This document shows, piece after piece, positions 1-17,186 of a stretch of 64,000 nt of DNA. Positions within the stretch are counted from its first letter, which is position 1. Each line of letters opens with the position of its first letter. Below the pieces are notes generated by a model. That model did no database searches. It was not told the DNA's origin and saw only the letters and a program-made list of their open reading frames with translations. The translations under genes and the position numbers were made by a program. The DNA is taken from positions 1-64,000 of the forward strand of contig JAQGDQ010000082.1 of NCBI GenBank assembly GCA_030141605.1. Direction: 5' to 3'. Source of the stretch: Tubiluchus corallicola. Lineage: Eukaryota; Priapulida; Priapulimorpha; Priapulimorphida; Tubiluchidae.

Positions 1-3056
<3,056 letters not shown>

Positions 3057-4323
3057 AGTTGTCAGAGCTTCTCTGTGGATAAGTACCCCAGTATAAACAT
3101 GTAAAGTCTTACGTAAAAGTGGAGAAATACCTAATCGTTTGCATTCTCATCACTTAGTACAATACAAACGTAACTCAAAAGTAAGACTGGTTACATCAAA
3201 TGTCATCACTGTGCATTAGTTTCCAATTGCATATGCAAATTTTGTAATGTTTTATTGTTTGCAGCAACACAGTTTTAAACTCCATGGTGATAACTTGATG
3301 ACTGCAGTATATACACAATTCATCTGAAAATTACATAAAAGAGGGTCAAATTCAGTATTTCACAAAAAGATATTGAAACATGCAATTCATGTGCTTCTTT
3401 GAAATGCCACGCTTCATTAAGACACCATGTCTTTTTAAAATGATCAATGATAGGATAGCTTTTGACTACTTTTTCATAAGCAGCAACAGTGGACTCATTT
3501 ATAAACAGTATGAAAATCCTTCACAATGCAAACATCTGCTTAAGTAGGCTTTAACATGTTTAAAATTATGAAATGAGTAAAATAAGCCGTAGTAATAAAA
3601 TAGTACAGTTCCGTTAAATAAATAAATTGAACACAATGAATACATATAGGCAGAATACTAAACTTACTGTTTAAAATACCATAGATGGAATGGCCACGCA
3701 TGAGTGAGAGTGACAGGACAAAAATCTTGCAAAAGAACAAAACTACATCATCTTACTAGCATTGTGTTGTTTAATGGCTGCACCCAGTTTACTTACATAA
3801 TATTTGTAAGTAGGGCGATTATGCACAGCACAGGCAAACATAGGATGGGATGAAAATTAACATCTGCAGGTCTAAAGATCTTAAGGTTTATTGACATAAT
3901 GAAAAAACATTTTACACCTAGCAGCAATTCCCTAATACAGAAATAAAAAATACAAACAATTATTAATTCTAAGTCAGTAGGTTCAATTTTGTAGTTGAAA
4001 TTTAAAACCTACACTCTAATATTTCTAAAATAAAAATTCCAAAATCCATTAACTTGAGTAATAACCAATTTTAAGCATTAATACACAGTTGGCACAAGCA
4101 TTAGTTTATTTTGCTTGCAAATATCAAAGGATTCTGCATGCATCTCCATCTACACCCACCCACACACCACTGTCTGGGTTGCCATACATGTCAGATTTTA
4201 TTTTTTTAAAGAAAATCTTTATATACTATTTTATTTTATACAAATTTTTGGAAATTTTGTAAAGTTTATTACAGTATTTGTGGATAATAATCCTTGTGCA
4301 AGTGCCTATTTGTATTTTATAAT
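3057..4323. other. Spacer upstream of SCAP, no gene recognised
   Basis: AT-rich sequence upstream of the SCAP start codon. It should contain the SCAP 5' UTR and promoter, but I see no TATA box or splice acceptor that fixes a first exon. Open frames here are short and look random. Confidence 0.5.
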
Positions 4324-4590
4324 ATATGGCGGTTCTGGCTGAATGGATAGGTGCTCACGCTTTCATGCAAGTGGCACATGGCCGCTTGGGTTTGATATTC
4401 ACTCTCGGGTCATTATTTTTAAATCTTGTCCGCCTCATACAGGAAAGATGCACCACTTATAACGTAAATCCGAAAGCGAGACACATCTATTGTTCAATGG
4501 CTCATCTTAGAGGACTATCCTTTATAATGAGGCAGGTTTTGGTCATGCCACAAACAACTCATTGAGAAGGGTCTTGTAGTGTTACAAAGT
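4324..4590 (+). mobile_element. tRNA-derived SINE
   Basis: The head resembles a tRNA with RNA polymerase III promoter boxes: an A-box-like TGGCTGAATGG at 4336-4346 and a B-box-like GGTTTGATATTC at 4389-4400, spaced about 40 bp as in tRNA genes. The acceptor and anticodon stems are not intact. It is followed by about 170 bp of non-tRNA body (to about 4570) that is less AT-rich than its surroundings. Poly(A)-like or tail repeats are not clear. Confidence 0.65.
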
Positions 4591-6156
4591 ATATAAAAAA
4601 TACTAAACTAAAGATTTGCACTTATTTTAAGTAAGTTTACACTCCAAATCATTGGTAATCGACAAGTAGCCCACAGTAAGTTTACAAGTAGTATTTAAAG
4701 TCACAGCAGACGTAGGGGTCTCAAGCTACATCTTGGTCCTAATACAGGGCCAGAATTTTGTTGCAAATCCCTGAACTCCTTTACCAATGCTGTAAATCTA
4801 GTTAGATTCGTGTATTTGCATAGGTTTTACCTGAATGTTAAAAAAAGAAACACTGACACTAATCTGACTTTTTTGCTCTTTGCCATGTTGCATTTGTGAA
4901 TTTACTTAGTAACTTCCAAGTGTCCTTGGCACACTATGCTTTTCATTCTGAGTTGCACGTAAAAATTGTAGGGATTTACGCTCATTGCCAGCATTTCGAT
5001 TTGCCGATAATTGCATTTTCAGTTCAGTTTCGTTTTTGTCGAAAATTATTAAGTTTTGTAGCGGAAACTTTTGGTAATTTTCATCAGCATTTTCTTGAGG
5101 TTTCAGTAGCATTTATCCAGCTTACCTTGTCTTTCTCTTAGATGTTAAAAATCGCTGAAAATTTTTGGCTAAAATAGTTCAAATAAAGCGTAAATATCAT
5201 TTAGTTAACTGTTTGTACTATTCTAGCATGCTTTTTACAGGTATTTTCAGTGCTGACAACTGTGAAGCTTTAAGGTCTCCAGGCACAGTCAACCAAAATA
5301 TCAAAGCGTAATTTAAATAAAACCAAGTTAAATTTGATAACTTAAGAAATATAGGCAACAAATATTTACAAAATAAATTTGGCAATTTTTTGACACACCA
5401 TACTTCACAAAACTTGTATCGGAGTAAATAAACGCAAACAAACAAAAACAAAGTATTTTGTTTATTTCTGCATTTTTTCAATTTTGAAAGTGGTTAGTTT
5501 TGCAAAAATATTTCTGTTTGGTTTTGTCTCTATATTGGGTCATACTTTTTCATAAATTTTTATTTCAGTTTCGGTTTGTAATTTCAGTTACAATAACATC
5601 CCTGCTCATTGGCCAAGGCAATAAGAATGCAAACTCGAGCCAGATGGTATAAAGTTTGGAAATGGCTGATTTGTCAAGTTATCGGTAAAATTTTTCATGT
5701 TTTGAATAAAGAAGTTATCTCAAATGTGGCATTACAAAGAGGATAACTAAAATTCTAAATTTACAGTCTAAATCACGATATATTAGGTCTCATCTTTAAA
5801 ACATGTTAGTACCGACAGTGATTAATTCTTATAATAAATCACTTTCATTGAAATTCAATCTTCCCTGTTTCAGTAATTATAATTCATCGTACTTGAGCTA
5901 CGTAATTTACATCTCAATTCTCTGGATTCTAGTGAAATGCCACAGTGAGAATCTGCTTAGAATCTGGCAAAATATAATGAAATTCTGGCCCTGTACTACA
6001 TTGTGCATTTTCTAGTAGGCCCATTGATCTTTTGTTCAATGCAAACCTTTATTACTAGCGCAAATATTCGTGTTCCTCAACAATGTTTTGAAAATGGTTG
6101 CACTCTCTGCATGGCAGATGAATATTATTATTTGAAGGAAAGAGAAAAAGAGTTCG
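4591..6156. other. Intergenic, nothing recognised
   Basis: AT-rich spacer. Only short open frames of random appearance, with no splice-bounded coding segment that I could support. Confidence 0.5.
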
Positions 6157-6209
6157 CAACACTTTGGTGATTTATCCGAATTCACAGCTTAGAATCAAGA
6201 CGATGGGAA
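6157..6209 (+). repeat. Copy 1 of a 53-bp dispersed repeat
   Basis: Matches 9352-9404 in the same orientation with three mismatches in 53 bp. The two copies lie on either side of the LINE at 6368-8963, far outside its ends, so they are not a target-site duplication. Confidence 0.8.
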
Positions 6210-6367
6210 AAATGTAACCAAAAAAGAAAATGATTTACAGCTAGGTATAATTGCACTAATTTCAATTCACTGACATATCATATATATATATATATGAGTA
6301 ACGAACTCTTTGAGTAAAGTAAAGTACTTTACTTTGTGAAATGGAATATTTGTGACGTCATTATCTT

Positions 6368-8963
6368 AACATAGACATAGACATAGAACATTTATTTTCT
6401 CCATTTGTTTGACATGACAAGTTTTTTTAGTTATTACTTAATTATAGTAGTGGAGCAGGGCAGGGAAGGACCATAGGGTCATCTAGTCTCCTGCCCTGTC
6501 TAATAATTAAATTAGTATATTAAAAGTAAATGGTGAGACTGCGGATAACAAAATCAAATAGGAAAAGAAATAATAATAATAAACAGTATAAATGAAAACA
6601 AAGTATAAATGAAAACAGTATAAGTGAAAACAAAAAATAATAAAGTTAGATGACACCAAAATCTAAACAAAACAATACAAGTAATTATGATTATTATATA
6701 TATTTTCATATAGGGGCCTTATTGACAGGGGATTTTGACTGTATGGAGAGATAAAATAAGTATCAAAAAAAAGTGTAATATAGAAAATTTAAGAGAAAAA
6801 GTAAGTATAAGAAAGAGCAACAATTACTTAGGAGATGAGAAGAAAAAACACACTTGATAGCTTGCTTATTAGTCTTACAAGTTATGTATTACAGGTATAT
6901 TCATTTAGTAAGAATTTTGTGTATTTTTTGGAAGCAGAAAATAAGCTACCGCCAAAGGCATCTTTTGGCAACGAGTTCCATAATTTAACTCCTCGTGATT
7001 TTAAGCTATTGAAACCATGTCGGGTAAAAAATCTCTCCACAAAATACTGTTCATTAGAAGCAGCTCTTGTGGAGTAGGAATGTATATCAGAAACATTAGT
7101 GAAATATTCTCTAAAAAGTTCGGGTAATAAACCAGCATTGAATTTATACATAAATTTGAACAACTCAAGATTGTAAATATCTCTTACTTTTAAAATTTTT
7201 AATTTTACGAACGATGGTGTAGCATGATCATATTTGCGAGCAAAAGTTATTAATTTTACTATTTTGTTTTGTTGTGTCTGTATTAATTTTTGAGTTGATG
7301 CAAAAGCTGTACCCCATGTTAAGATGGAATATTGTAAATAAGGGAAAACTAACGAATTATATAGAAGTTTCAGAATATATTGGTCAACGTAGTGCCTTAC
7401 TTTTAAAATTATTCCAGTAATTCGACTTAATTTGTATGTTATGTGTTTTATATGTGGTTCCCATGTTCATTTATTATCAATGAGTAGGCCCAAGTATTTG
7501 ATGTTGTCTGTTTCTTCAATTTTGTGTTTGTTTATTATAATATGAAATTTTGGATTATTAGCATTGTTAATTTGCTTATTGTTGATTATCATAAATTTGG
7601 TTTTTTTGTAGTTAATTGATAGCTGGTTTGCCCTCATCCACAGGTCTATTTTTTTCATTTCGTCATTAACAGATTTTTGCAGATTATTTATATTAGAGTC
7701 AGACATGAACAAATTAGTGTCATCGGCAAATATTCGGGTTCGAAAGTTGCTGCATGTGGGAAGATCGTTAATATAAATTAAGAATAGAAGAGGTCCTAAA
7801 TTAGAGCCTTGTGGCACTCCACACGATATGTGTTTATAGTCTGATGATACATTGTTAATAGATATGAATTGTTTTCTGTTAGTTAGATATGACTGAATTA
7901 GTTGCAAAGGTAGACCTCTGATGCCATAATGGTTTAATTTGGCTATTAGTATACTATGCTGTACGGTATCAAAAGCTTTTGATAAGTCTAAAAATATTCC
8001 GCAATTCAGTAATTTTTTGTCAGTGTCTAGAGAGATCGTGTCTATTAATTCGGATACAGCAAGGGCAGTTGAATAATTTTTTCTGAAACCAAACTGGTAT
8101 TTACTTAGGATATTACTTTTCACAACAAACTGGTATAATCTCTGGTAAATTAGCCTCTCAAAAACTTTTGATACTGGTGATAAGAGAGATATTGGTCTGT
8201 AATTGCCAGGTTCATGTGGAGAGCCAGTTTTATATAAAGGAATAACTTTTGCTATTTTTAATATATTTGGAAAAGTTCCAGCATTAACCGATTTATTAAA
8301 CAGTAATGTGAGTATTGGTGAAATAATTTGACTTGCAGATTTAAAAAAAGATATTGGTATATTTTGTGGTCCTGGTGATTTGTTTGAATTAAGTGTGTTT
8401 AAAAGTGTGCATGTTTCATTTTCAGTAATAGGATTAATGAAAAAAGAATTTGGGTTAGGGTTTTTTAAAAAGTCAGTAAAATTAACGTTAGGTTTAGGTA
8501 TTTTGGCAGCCATGTCAGGTCCTATATTTACAAAAAACTCATTTAGTTTACTGGCAATATCATATGTATCTGTATAGTCCACATTATTTATTGTTAACTT
8601 ACTTGGTGTTTGACGTGTTTTTGGATCAGTTTTTGTAATACTGTTTATTGTTTCCCAAGTTTTTTTCATGTTATTCTTGTGTTTTTGCAATGTTTCAGTG
8701 TAATATTGTTTTTTTGATGATTCCTTGACATGATTTAATTTATTTGAGTAGGATTTGTAGTAGATTTGTTTGTATAAATTATTTGAGAGTTTGTGTGATT
8801 TGTAAAGGCGTGATCTGGTTTTAATACTATTTAAAATTCCTTTAGTGATCCATGGTTTTTGAAATTTAATAGTGTCTTTCCTAGACAGGGTTTGCAAAGG
8901 AAAATGATTATTAAACACATTGAAGAGTATTTCATTAAATTTGCTAAATCCCTCATTAGTTGA
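6368..8963 (-). mobile_element. 5'-truncated non-LTR retrotransposon, jockey/CR1-type LINE
   Basis: A minus-strand LINE copy with most of its reverse transcriptase, the thumb and C-terminal region, a 3' UTR and a short tandem hexamer tail (ATAGAC units on the plus strand at 6371-6387), as often seen at CR1-group 3' ends. The apurinic endonuclease domain and ORF1 are missing at the 5' end, where the frame stops at 8964. I could not find a target-site duplication. Confidence 0.85.
6882..8963 (-). pseudogene. LINE reverse transcriptase with one in-frame stop
   Basis: One reading frame runs 694 codons from 8963 to 6882 with a single internal TGA at 7467-7469. Upstream of the stop are classic LINE RT motifs: SPGPQNIP, PGNYRPISLLSPVSKVFE, LDLSKAFDTV (first catalytic Asp), GVPQGSNLGPLLFLIYIND and the catalytic FADDT. 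Downstream are the thumb and the conserved tail ending in LWNSLPKDAF. The stop falls just after KYLGLLIDNK, near the start of the thumb, so the translated product would keep the polymerase core but lose about 195 residues. The endonuclease is absent. Few changes have accumulated, so the insertion is fairly young. Confidence 0.88.
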
Positions 8964-9351
8964 CTAATTAAATGACTAAAGTAATAAGAAATTGATCATT
9001 TGCAACACTTCCGTGTTATGTAAGCTTAAGTACTTCAGCAATTTCTTTCATGAATTTGTACCAGTTAGACTACATGAACTGTGATGAGTTTATTTAACTG
9101 AAATTGTTACTTTAGAATTTCTAAAATTTTCATATTATTTAATAAAATAACTAAGGTGCTTGATGGGGAGCTTGAACAGTAATTTGTAGTTCATTTGGAA
9201 AGAGGAGAAAACGGGCTAGACAGTGGCATAGGCTCTGTTACAAATGATTCTATCAGGATATTATTACTATTAATAAGGAACGAACCATCTATGGCATGCG
9301 TACTACTCCTGTTGCAAACTCACAGTAGGAGTGGCATCTTCCTAACCTACA

Positions 9352-9404
9352 CAACACTTCAGTGATTTATTCGAATTCACAGCTTAGAATCAAGACGATG
9401 GGAA
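9352..9404 (+). repeat. Copy 2 of a 53-bp dispersed repeat
   Basis: Direct-repeat partner of 6157-6209, with three mismatches. The sharing ends just after GATGGGAA. The parent element is unknown. Confidence 0.8.
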
Positions 9405-10081
9405 GTCTTAACAATCACAACTGGACAAAAGTAACGAAATTAATTGAAAATTTAATAGTATTGGCAATTACTAGTACAATCTTGATTAGTAGCGCAAAAA
9501 ATTTCTGCGAAATAACGCAAGAGAAAATAAGCACCAACGCTCCATTAACTGCTTGCTAGCACCACCTCTGTTAGTGCAACAAGATTTAATACATCGCTTA
9601 AATGAAATTAACTTTTGTTGACTTAAACGACTTTATTCTCACTTTTGTCGTCTAACATAGAATAATGCTTCCAGTGACATGATTTTGTTCACTTCTTTAT
9701 GACGGGACTCAATACTTTCTGCAATGGACCAAATGCTGCTATCTCTAAGGATTCGTAGTGAAGTGCAAAATCTAATATTCTCACTTTCGCCATTTTTAGC
9801 ACGTCTTAGCAATATGCAAAACTTTGGTTCAAAACCCAAATTCTAACGGGCCCTTCCACCAAAGTCAATAATAGCCGAATATAATTACTACATAACATTA
9901 CTCAGGCCAACTTAAACTTTGCTGCAATAGCCTGTAGGTCGTATAAACTTTATCTGAGGCCAAATATAATCAATGGACTGAGAAAAGTTGCATCATATAA
10001 TTAATTTCGGTGGGTTCTGGATTTTTATGTACATATTTCAAATTTCAAAATAATTTATTGGTTTAACACATCACAATCACA
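9405..10081. other. Intergenic, nothing recognised
   Basis: AT-rich spacer with no supportable gene. Open frames at 9362-9559 (+) and 9639-9839 (-) lack any recognisable domain. Confidence 0.45.
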
Positions 10082-10290
10082 TTAGTTTTGATTATGAATT
10101 TCGTCAGGATTAAGTATTTCTTGCAAGCAGTGTAGCAGTGTCTTTCTTCGAACTGAATCAGATGCTTTGGACATGTCCACGAATACTTGCAAGACTGAAC
10201 AACAGTGGTTGGATGAAAATGATAAAAGCTGAATTACTTCGTTAAGAGTTTCTTTAGATTATGTTTGAGCACCATCCAAAGCAAGTCAAG
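10082..10290 (-). pseudogene. Decayed LINE reverse-transcriptase fragment
   Basis: On the minus strand one frame reads VFVDMSKASDSVRRKTLL, the region of RT motif A (catalytic Asp in the FxDMSKAFDSV pattern), then LQEILNPDEIHNQN and a TAA at 10082-10084. No further RT motifs are readable on either side. It is a short relic, from a LINE lineage different from the copy at 6368. Confidence 0.65.
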
Positions 10291-10866
10291 AAAACATTTT
10301 GTGAGCTTGTTTACTAGAAAATAGTTGGCAATTTTCAATTTTAGCTGCAGAAATTTATCAGAAATGACAAGCGAGAGTTACTTTGCATTGTTACAGTTAT
10401 TCTAGCAATTTTTATGCTGAGTTAGCTTCATAACGATATATGTCCATCTATTCTACATTACCTACTTATTAGCTACTGCAAATGTGTAAGAACATCTAAA
10501 ATACTTCCAGTTATTAACTACATCACGTTTACAGTCCATAGGTCCATGCGGTGGAAGTGTTGGTGCCATGAAGATTTACTGCTGCAGGCTGCTTGGTCTC
10601 CATGGTTCTGTGCGTCACTGTCCATAAAAGTATACAGAACAGAAGACGTTTACAGAACTTGCATAACGAAATCTATTCCTGGGACAAAGGATAGGGAAAA
10701 CGGCTTTTGGGGAAAAAAAACAAAGTGTCCAGTTATACATTGCAAGAGAATGCTCCTCCATATCGCCTAGATATAACAAAAACTGGAATGCTACTTACAA
10801 AAGACTTTTTAAAAGAGTTACAACAACGGCAATGGAAAATTCGAAAACAGATTTCGATATTAATTT

Positions 10867-11067
10867 TTGGACCAATACATAACTAGATTAAGGCATTTAG
10901 CATCTATTTACAATTACGGCAGTTTAGAAGATAATTTAATACGTGATCATTTAGTCTTGGGGATTAAAAATTCGAAAGCCAGAGCAAGAATGCTACGAAA
11001 TAACAACTTGACCTTGCAAAGTGCCATTGACGCGTGCCTCAGTAGGAACAAGTGCAAAAGCAATTGA
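10867..11067 (+). pseudogene. LTR-retrotransposon gag-like fragment
   Basis: The plus-strand frame reads QYITRLRHLASIYNYG, then LIRDHLVLGI, RARMLR and LTLQSAIDACLS before a TGA. This order matches the retrotransposon Gag helical domain (pattern F-x-TRLRxLA... LRDRLVxGI... RRLLxxxxLTLxxAxxxA) of Ty3/gypsy-like elements and their domesticated relatives. No zinc knuckle, protease, polymerase or LTR is visible nearby, so it is a relic. Confidence 0.55.
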
Positions 11068-11193
11068 GTCTGAAGATGGCAACGCTGGAAGTTGTGGAGT
11101 GTGCACACAATGCAGAAAAGCAGTAGCCACGTAGTTTATTTCATATGCCACAAACAAAATTTTCTGTCTCATTTCTCAATGAGAATTATTTAA

Positions 11194-13375
<2,182 letters not shown>

Positions 13376-13381
13376 TTTATT
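13376..13381 (-). terminator. Candidate poly(A) signal of the bHLH gene
   Basis: TTTATT on the plus strand, read as AATAAA on the minus strand, 255 bp beyond the bHLH stop codon. Such hexamers are frequent in AT-rich DNA, so the assignment is tentative. Confidence 0.35.
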
Positions 13382-13635
13382 ATCACAAATTATATTGTCA
13401 TTTTAATTTACACTTGAGGCATTTTTACAAAATTTCGAAAAAACTATTGTGAAAATAAATATTAAAATAATGCTTTTACCGTAACAAAATAATGACTTCT
13501 TATTGTTCTACTAAAAATTATGTAAAAAAGTTGTAAATGCAGATTATGCAATTAACTTTTTGCCTCTTGGGTTTTTTGTAATGTTTATGTCAGGTTATTT
13601 TATACAAGAAAAACGTGTTTCCTTCTTAAAATTCG

Positions 13636-14235
13636 TTAGTGGTCGGGCTTTTTGCGCTTTTTTCTCCTTTCGCTGTCAGTACCACATCTCCTCTTTCTTT
13701 TAATAGCGCTTTGTATGTTATTCTCACAAAACACCTCTATCCCGACGCCGGAGTTACAAAGAATTCGATCAAGTTCCGCGATGTAGTGCATGGCCAACTT
13801 TAGCGTTGCGATTTTGGACAATTTTTTTGCCTTGCCATCCACATTTGGGCGTGGAATCACTTTTCTCAAAGCGTCAAACGCATGGTTTAGTATGTGCATT
13901 CTGTTGCGTTCTCTCAACGTAGCGCCCTGGCGACTGGAAGCCAGAATTTTGTTCTTTCCTGTCACATTACGACTCTTATTCTCATCAGACACAATAGAAC
14001 TCGCGGCTTCTTCACTAGCGTAATCGCCTGCAGCCAGTTCTGGGTCTGGCGCGAGTTGTTCAGCTTGACTACTGTCCGGTTGTGAGGTAGTGATCTGATG
14101 TAGTTGATGAATAGTGTTGCTGTCTTCTGCCTTAACAATGTTGGCGCCAATGAAGGGTCTTTCGCTGGTGATTCCCATACCAGTAAATATTTCCATGTAA
14201 GAATCTAGTGAGCTCTCACTTACGTCAACTGGCAT
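13636..14235 (-). CDS. Single-exon basic helix-loop-helix transcription factor (atonal-superfamily type)
   Basis: The 199-residue frame has one bHLH domain at residues 102-159. The basic region [12 protein letters not shown] keeps the Glu and Arg residues used to bind an E-box. Helix 1 is [15 protein letters not shown], the loop is RPNVDGKAK, and helix 2 is [22 protein letters not shown]. This is a group A pattern nearest to the Mist1, Beta3/Olig and bHLHa9 families; I cannot settle which. The usual N-A/V before RER is replaced by T-L. The N-terminal 100 residues are acidic and Ser/Gln-rich with no domain. The tail (KRKRR, RRKKRKK) is strongly basic, probably a nuclear signal. The start ATG is the first in frame. 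Absence of introns is common in this superfamily. Its partners and targets cannot be read from sequence. Confidence 0.88.
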   Translation of the reverse strand: MPVDVSESSLDSYMEIFTGMGITSERPFIGANIVKAEDSNTIHQLHQITTSQPDSSQAEQLAPDPELAAGDYASEEAASSIVSDENKSRNVTGKNKILASSRQGATLRERNRMHILNHAFDALRKVIPRPNVDGKAKKLSKIATLKLAMHYIAELDRILCNSGVGIEVFCENNIQSAIKRKRRCGTDSERRKKRKKPDH

Positions 14236-15630
14236 TATTAAATCAGAGCCTTAAAGTGAAATTTTCAACAAAAATGGCAGCCTGTGAAATATTTTCTTTT
14301 TAGAAACGACGAATCAGCGTTAATACAGAATTCCTTTATTCTGCTGCCGCTAGTGTAATTTGAGAAACGTTTCAGTTAATACAACAAAAGTGTAAAGTAC
14401 CTTGAAATATAACTAAGATTCACTTTATTAGCTCTTAAATGGATTTTGTTCCATACGTCACGTTTGCTTCTATCTAGCATCTTGTGCGTACTTTTCACAC
14501 AGGAAAACAATATTTTACACAAATTGGATCACTGATTTTAGTTAGGTTCTTCCTTCAAGAAATTACAATAGCTATGGTCCACTCGATGCCTTGGCACGTG
14601 GCAAAGACATTAAGGAAAATGTTGCCCCATAAGTTACTTGAAAGAGGAGTTTCCATAGATGGTTTTCAAGGGTTTCACCAATCAGTGGCGGCCCCGGGTC
14701 TTGGAGGTGGAGCTACACAAGCATATTCTAGCCCTAAGAGAGGGATTCGCAACTCGCTTCCTATAACAAATACGCCTCCCGCTGATGAAACCCAAATAAT
14801 TTAAGATGAACCGTCTCAGTTTGCACCAAACGAGCTTTGAGAGTTCTGGGATAATTAATAGCTAAATAATAACTAGTTTAAACGTGGTAAATAAACATTA
14901 ACGTATTATAGTAATAGATTAATGGATTATGATAAACCATGTTAAAATTATTAATAAAAACAAATGAATTCTTAACGGCAAGAATAGTAACAATGAAATG
15001 AAACGCAACAATTATACTGGGCAATTTTCTAGAAATTTTACTTTTTCTCTAAAAATGCAGACTTGGATGATTGCAGTTCATACTTCCGCTAAGTGGATTT
15101 CAAATGGGAAAACGAAACGAAAAAGAAATTGAGGAAGTAGACTCGAACATGCGAGCCATGATAACACAAATTAATTCTTGATTAAAAATTCAAGAGTCAT
15201 TGGTATCGCCATGCCAAGATTTCCTCAGGTTTAATTTGTTTTTACTAATACTGTGTTTTGATGATTTACTAGGTTAAAGTGTGTAATGATAAAAATACTG
15301 AAACAAATCAACTTCGCTTTCTTGCTCATGAAAATAGTGAAAATAAATGAAAAAAATTAGGATTTTTAAATTCTTTATTGAAAAAGCTGTAGTATAAAGA
15401 ATTCAAGTTATTTAACTTGATAATAGATTTGCATAGAACCTTAGTACACATGCGTGCATGCTTGTAGACGTAATACTCAGTAATCTAAAAAAGGCTGAAT
15501 TCAGTCCTGTCTCCTATCTGCTCAAAGTGGGTTTGCAGCAAGTGTGTACGTGGTCATGATATTGAAAGCATGGATATTGTAAGTCATACTCTAAAGAAAA
15601 ATGTGTTCCTTGCTTTTTTTATCATTTCAG
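14236..15630. other. Spacer upstream of the bHLH gene, no gene recognised
   Basis: Likely holds the bHLH promoter, read leftwards. A plus-strand frame at 14484-14804 crosses a GC-richer patch (14690-14790) with imperfect inverted ends (GGGTTTCA near 14667, TGAAACCC near 14785), possibly a small repeat. No domain is recognisable. Confidence 0.4.
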
Positions 15631-15731
15631 GAGGAAGATGGATTACCCACATTGACAGGGACTTTGAATTTCCTGATTTTGATGTCTGGAGACTGAATCT
15701 GTCTGATTGCGAAGCAAATACAAAGAAGTGA
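15631..15731 (+). CDS. Possible terminal exon of an unknown gene
   Basis: A strong acceptor (ttttatcatttcag) precedes a short open stretch reading GRWITHIDRDFEFPDFDVWR, then LNLSDCEANTKK and a TGA. Composition looks coding: acidic and aromatic residues, with little Lys/Ile/Asn bias for such AT-rich DNA. I do not recognise the protein and found no partner exon upstream, so it may be chance. Confidence 0.22.
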
Positions 15732-16404
15732 GCATAAAAAGACAATTTACTGTGTAAATTTCCTTGCGTCCACCAAGGCATATAAATATGGAACTGCAGT
15801 GAATGCAACTAGAATTTAATTAACTGTCACTGCATTTAATTAAATTCTAAAAAAATTATTCACTGTAGTTGCACAAATATATAATGAGCATTTAATGCCC
15901 ATTTTTCAGTCATGGAATTACAGTACTGAAAACAAAGCCTGAACTGAAAACAATTACTAAAATGACTCAAGAAGGGTTTAATGCTAGGTTAATTAGGTAG
16001 CATGAATCGGGCTTTATGAAACCTTAACACAACCAATTCTGGTACAGTAACCGATTCCATGCTGGGCCAGCAACTTATCAGCATGCAAACGGTTCAGGCG
16101 CAGTGCAGGCAAGTTACTGGCCCAACTACCAGTTTGTGTGTACTGGGCCAATACCGTACGTGCCGTAATGCTAGTAATGGTCCAGAATTGGCCCATACAT
16201 AATGGCAATGTTTCATGTGTATAGATTTCACACATCTTCTGTAAGGTGCTGTACTGGCACTGCATAGTCCAGTTTAAAATTAAGGCTTAGTAAGTCCAGG
16301 TTACTTAGCATTTAACTTTAATATTTACTTCACATAAACATGATAATAAATCAAGCATCTGAATGCACGAAAGCAATACTAAATTAGAAAGCCTGAAAAA
16401 CTTT

Positions 16405-16480
16405 TTCACTCCACTGGGACTCGAACCCAAGACCTTTTAGTTTAGGTAGTTTTTACCACTATCATCTTCAATGCTTGTAG
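16405..16480 (-). repeat. tRNA-like or SINE fragment
   Basis: The minus strand contains GGGTTCGAGTCCC at 16417-16429, a good B box with T-arm symmetry, and a weak A-box-like GATAGTGG about 35 bp upstream. No complete cloverleaf can be drawn, so it is probably a SINE or a tRNA pseudogene, not a working tRNA. Confidence 0.4.
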
Positions 16481-16792
16481 CAACATAGATATATAACATA
16501 TTATGAACATTACATTGAACGAAAATAAAGGCCCACGTAGACAGAGAACCTACATTCACATGTTCTTAGTAATAGGCTAGGCCCAATTTACAGTTCTGTT
16601 ACTTAATCGTACGGTTTCATAATGTATCAACGTTTAATAAGCATGACACCAAAATAGCTGTGCCTCTATCCATTAGTGAATACAGTAGCCATGTGCGTGA
16701 ATTTCACAAGCATGCATGGCATTAGAGTTGGAAAAGGCTCCTATAATTTCTATTTACAATATATCTGCTCCACCATTTAAATCTTAATGTAA

Positions 16793-16906
16793 TCAGTTGT
16801 ATAGGATCAGTGTTGTAAGAACTGCCTCCACTATAATTAGAAGTCCAATAAATACAAGTCCTTTGGTTTTTTCTGCTGCCAAGTCACCCTTCTTTATTAG
16901 CGCGAT
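16793..16906 (-). CDS. Second candidate last exon of the small membrane-protein gene at 18522-19406
   Basis: On the minus strand an acceptor (ctcctttcag) opens phase 0 into 37 codons plus TGA: IALIKKGDLAAEKTKG, a hydrophobic helix beginning LVFIGLLIIVEAVLTT, then LILYN. Its end resembles the end of the exon at 18522-18692 (LLGIGLVGLVAVEMILVNI), with the same FIGL/GIGL...VE spacing, so the two look like diverged copies. Phase 0 matches the donor at 19233, which would allow alternative last-exon use. The KKGDL motif before a last helix recalls TMEM243-type proteins, but that likeness is weak. Confidence 0.4.
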   Translation of the reverse strand: MALIKKGDLAAEKTKGLVFIGLLIIVEAVLTTLILYN

Positions 16907-17186
16907 CTGAAAGGAGGTATGGTCCAATTATAAAGTGTTCATGAAATTTGCTGCTAATTATATTTTCATTATGTTTTTTATTATTTAAAACAGCTTAAAA
17001 AAGCAATAACAAAGTAATGCTACAGTCCACAGAGTAGCACTTACTTTTGGATATGTGAGAAATATCTAAGATATGATTGATCAGTGAACATATGTATACC
17101 AAAGGTAGCAATAAAATAAAAAAACAATATGTTTATATAAAAAGATATGTGAGAAATGATAGCAACTAAAATCAGAAGCATTACTC

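Noticed and set aside
4324-4420. A working tRNA gene
   Set aside because: A and B boxes are present but the stems do not close into a cloverleaf and a long non-tRNA body follows, so it fits a SINE.
15788-15880. Imperfect inverted repeat around tagaatttaattaa
   Set aside because: Arms of 14-16 bp in very AT-rich DNA with gaps; could easily arise by chance.
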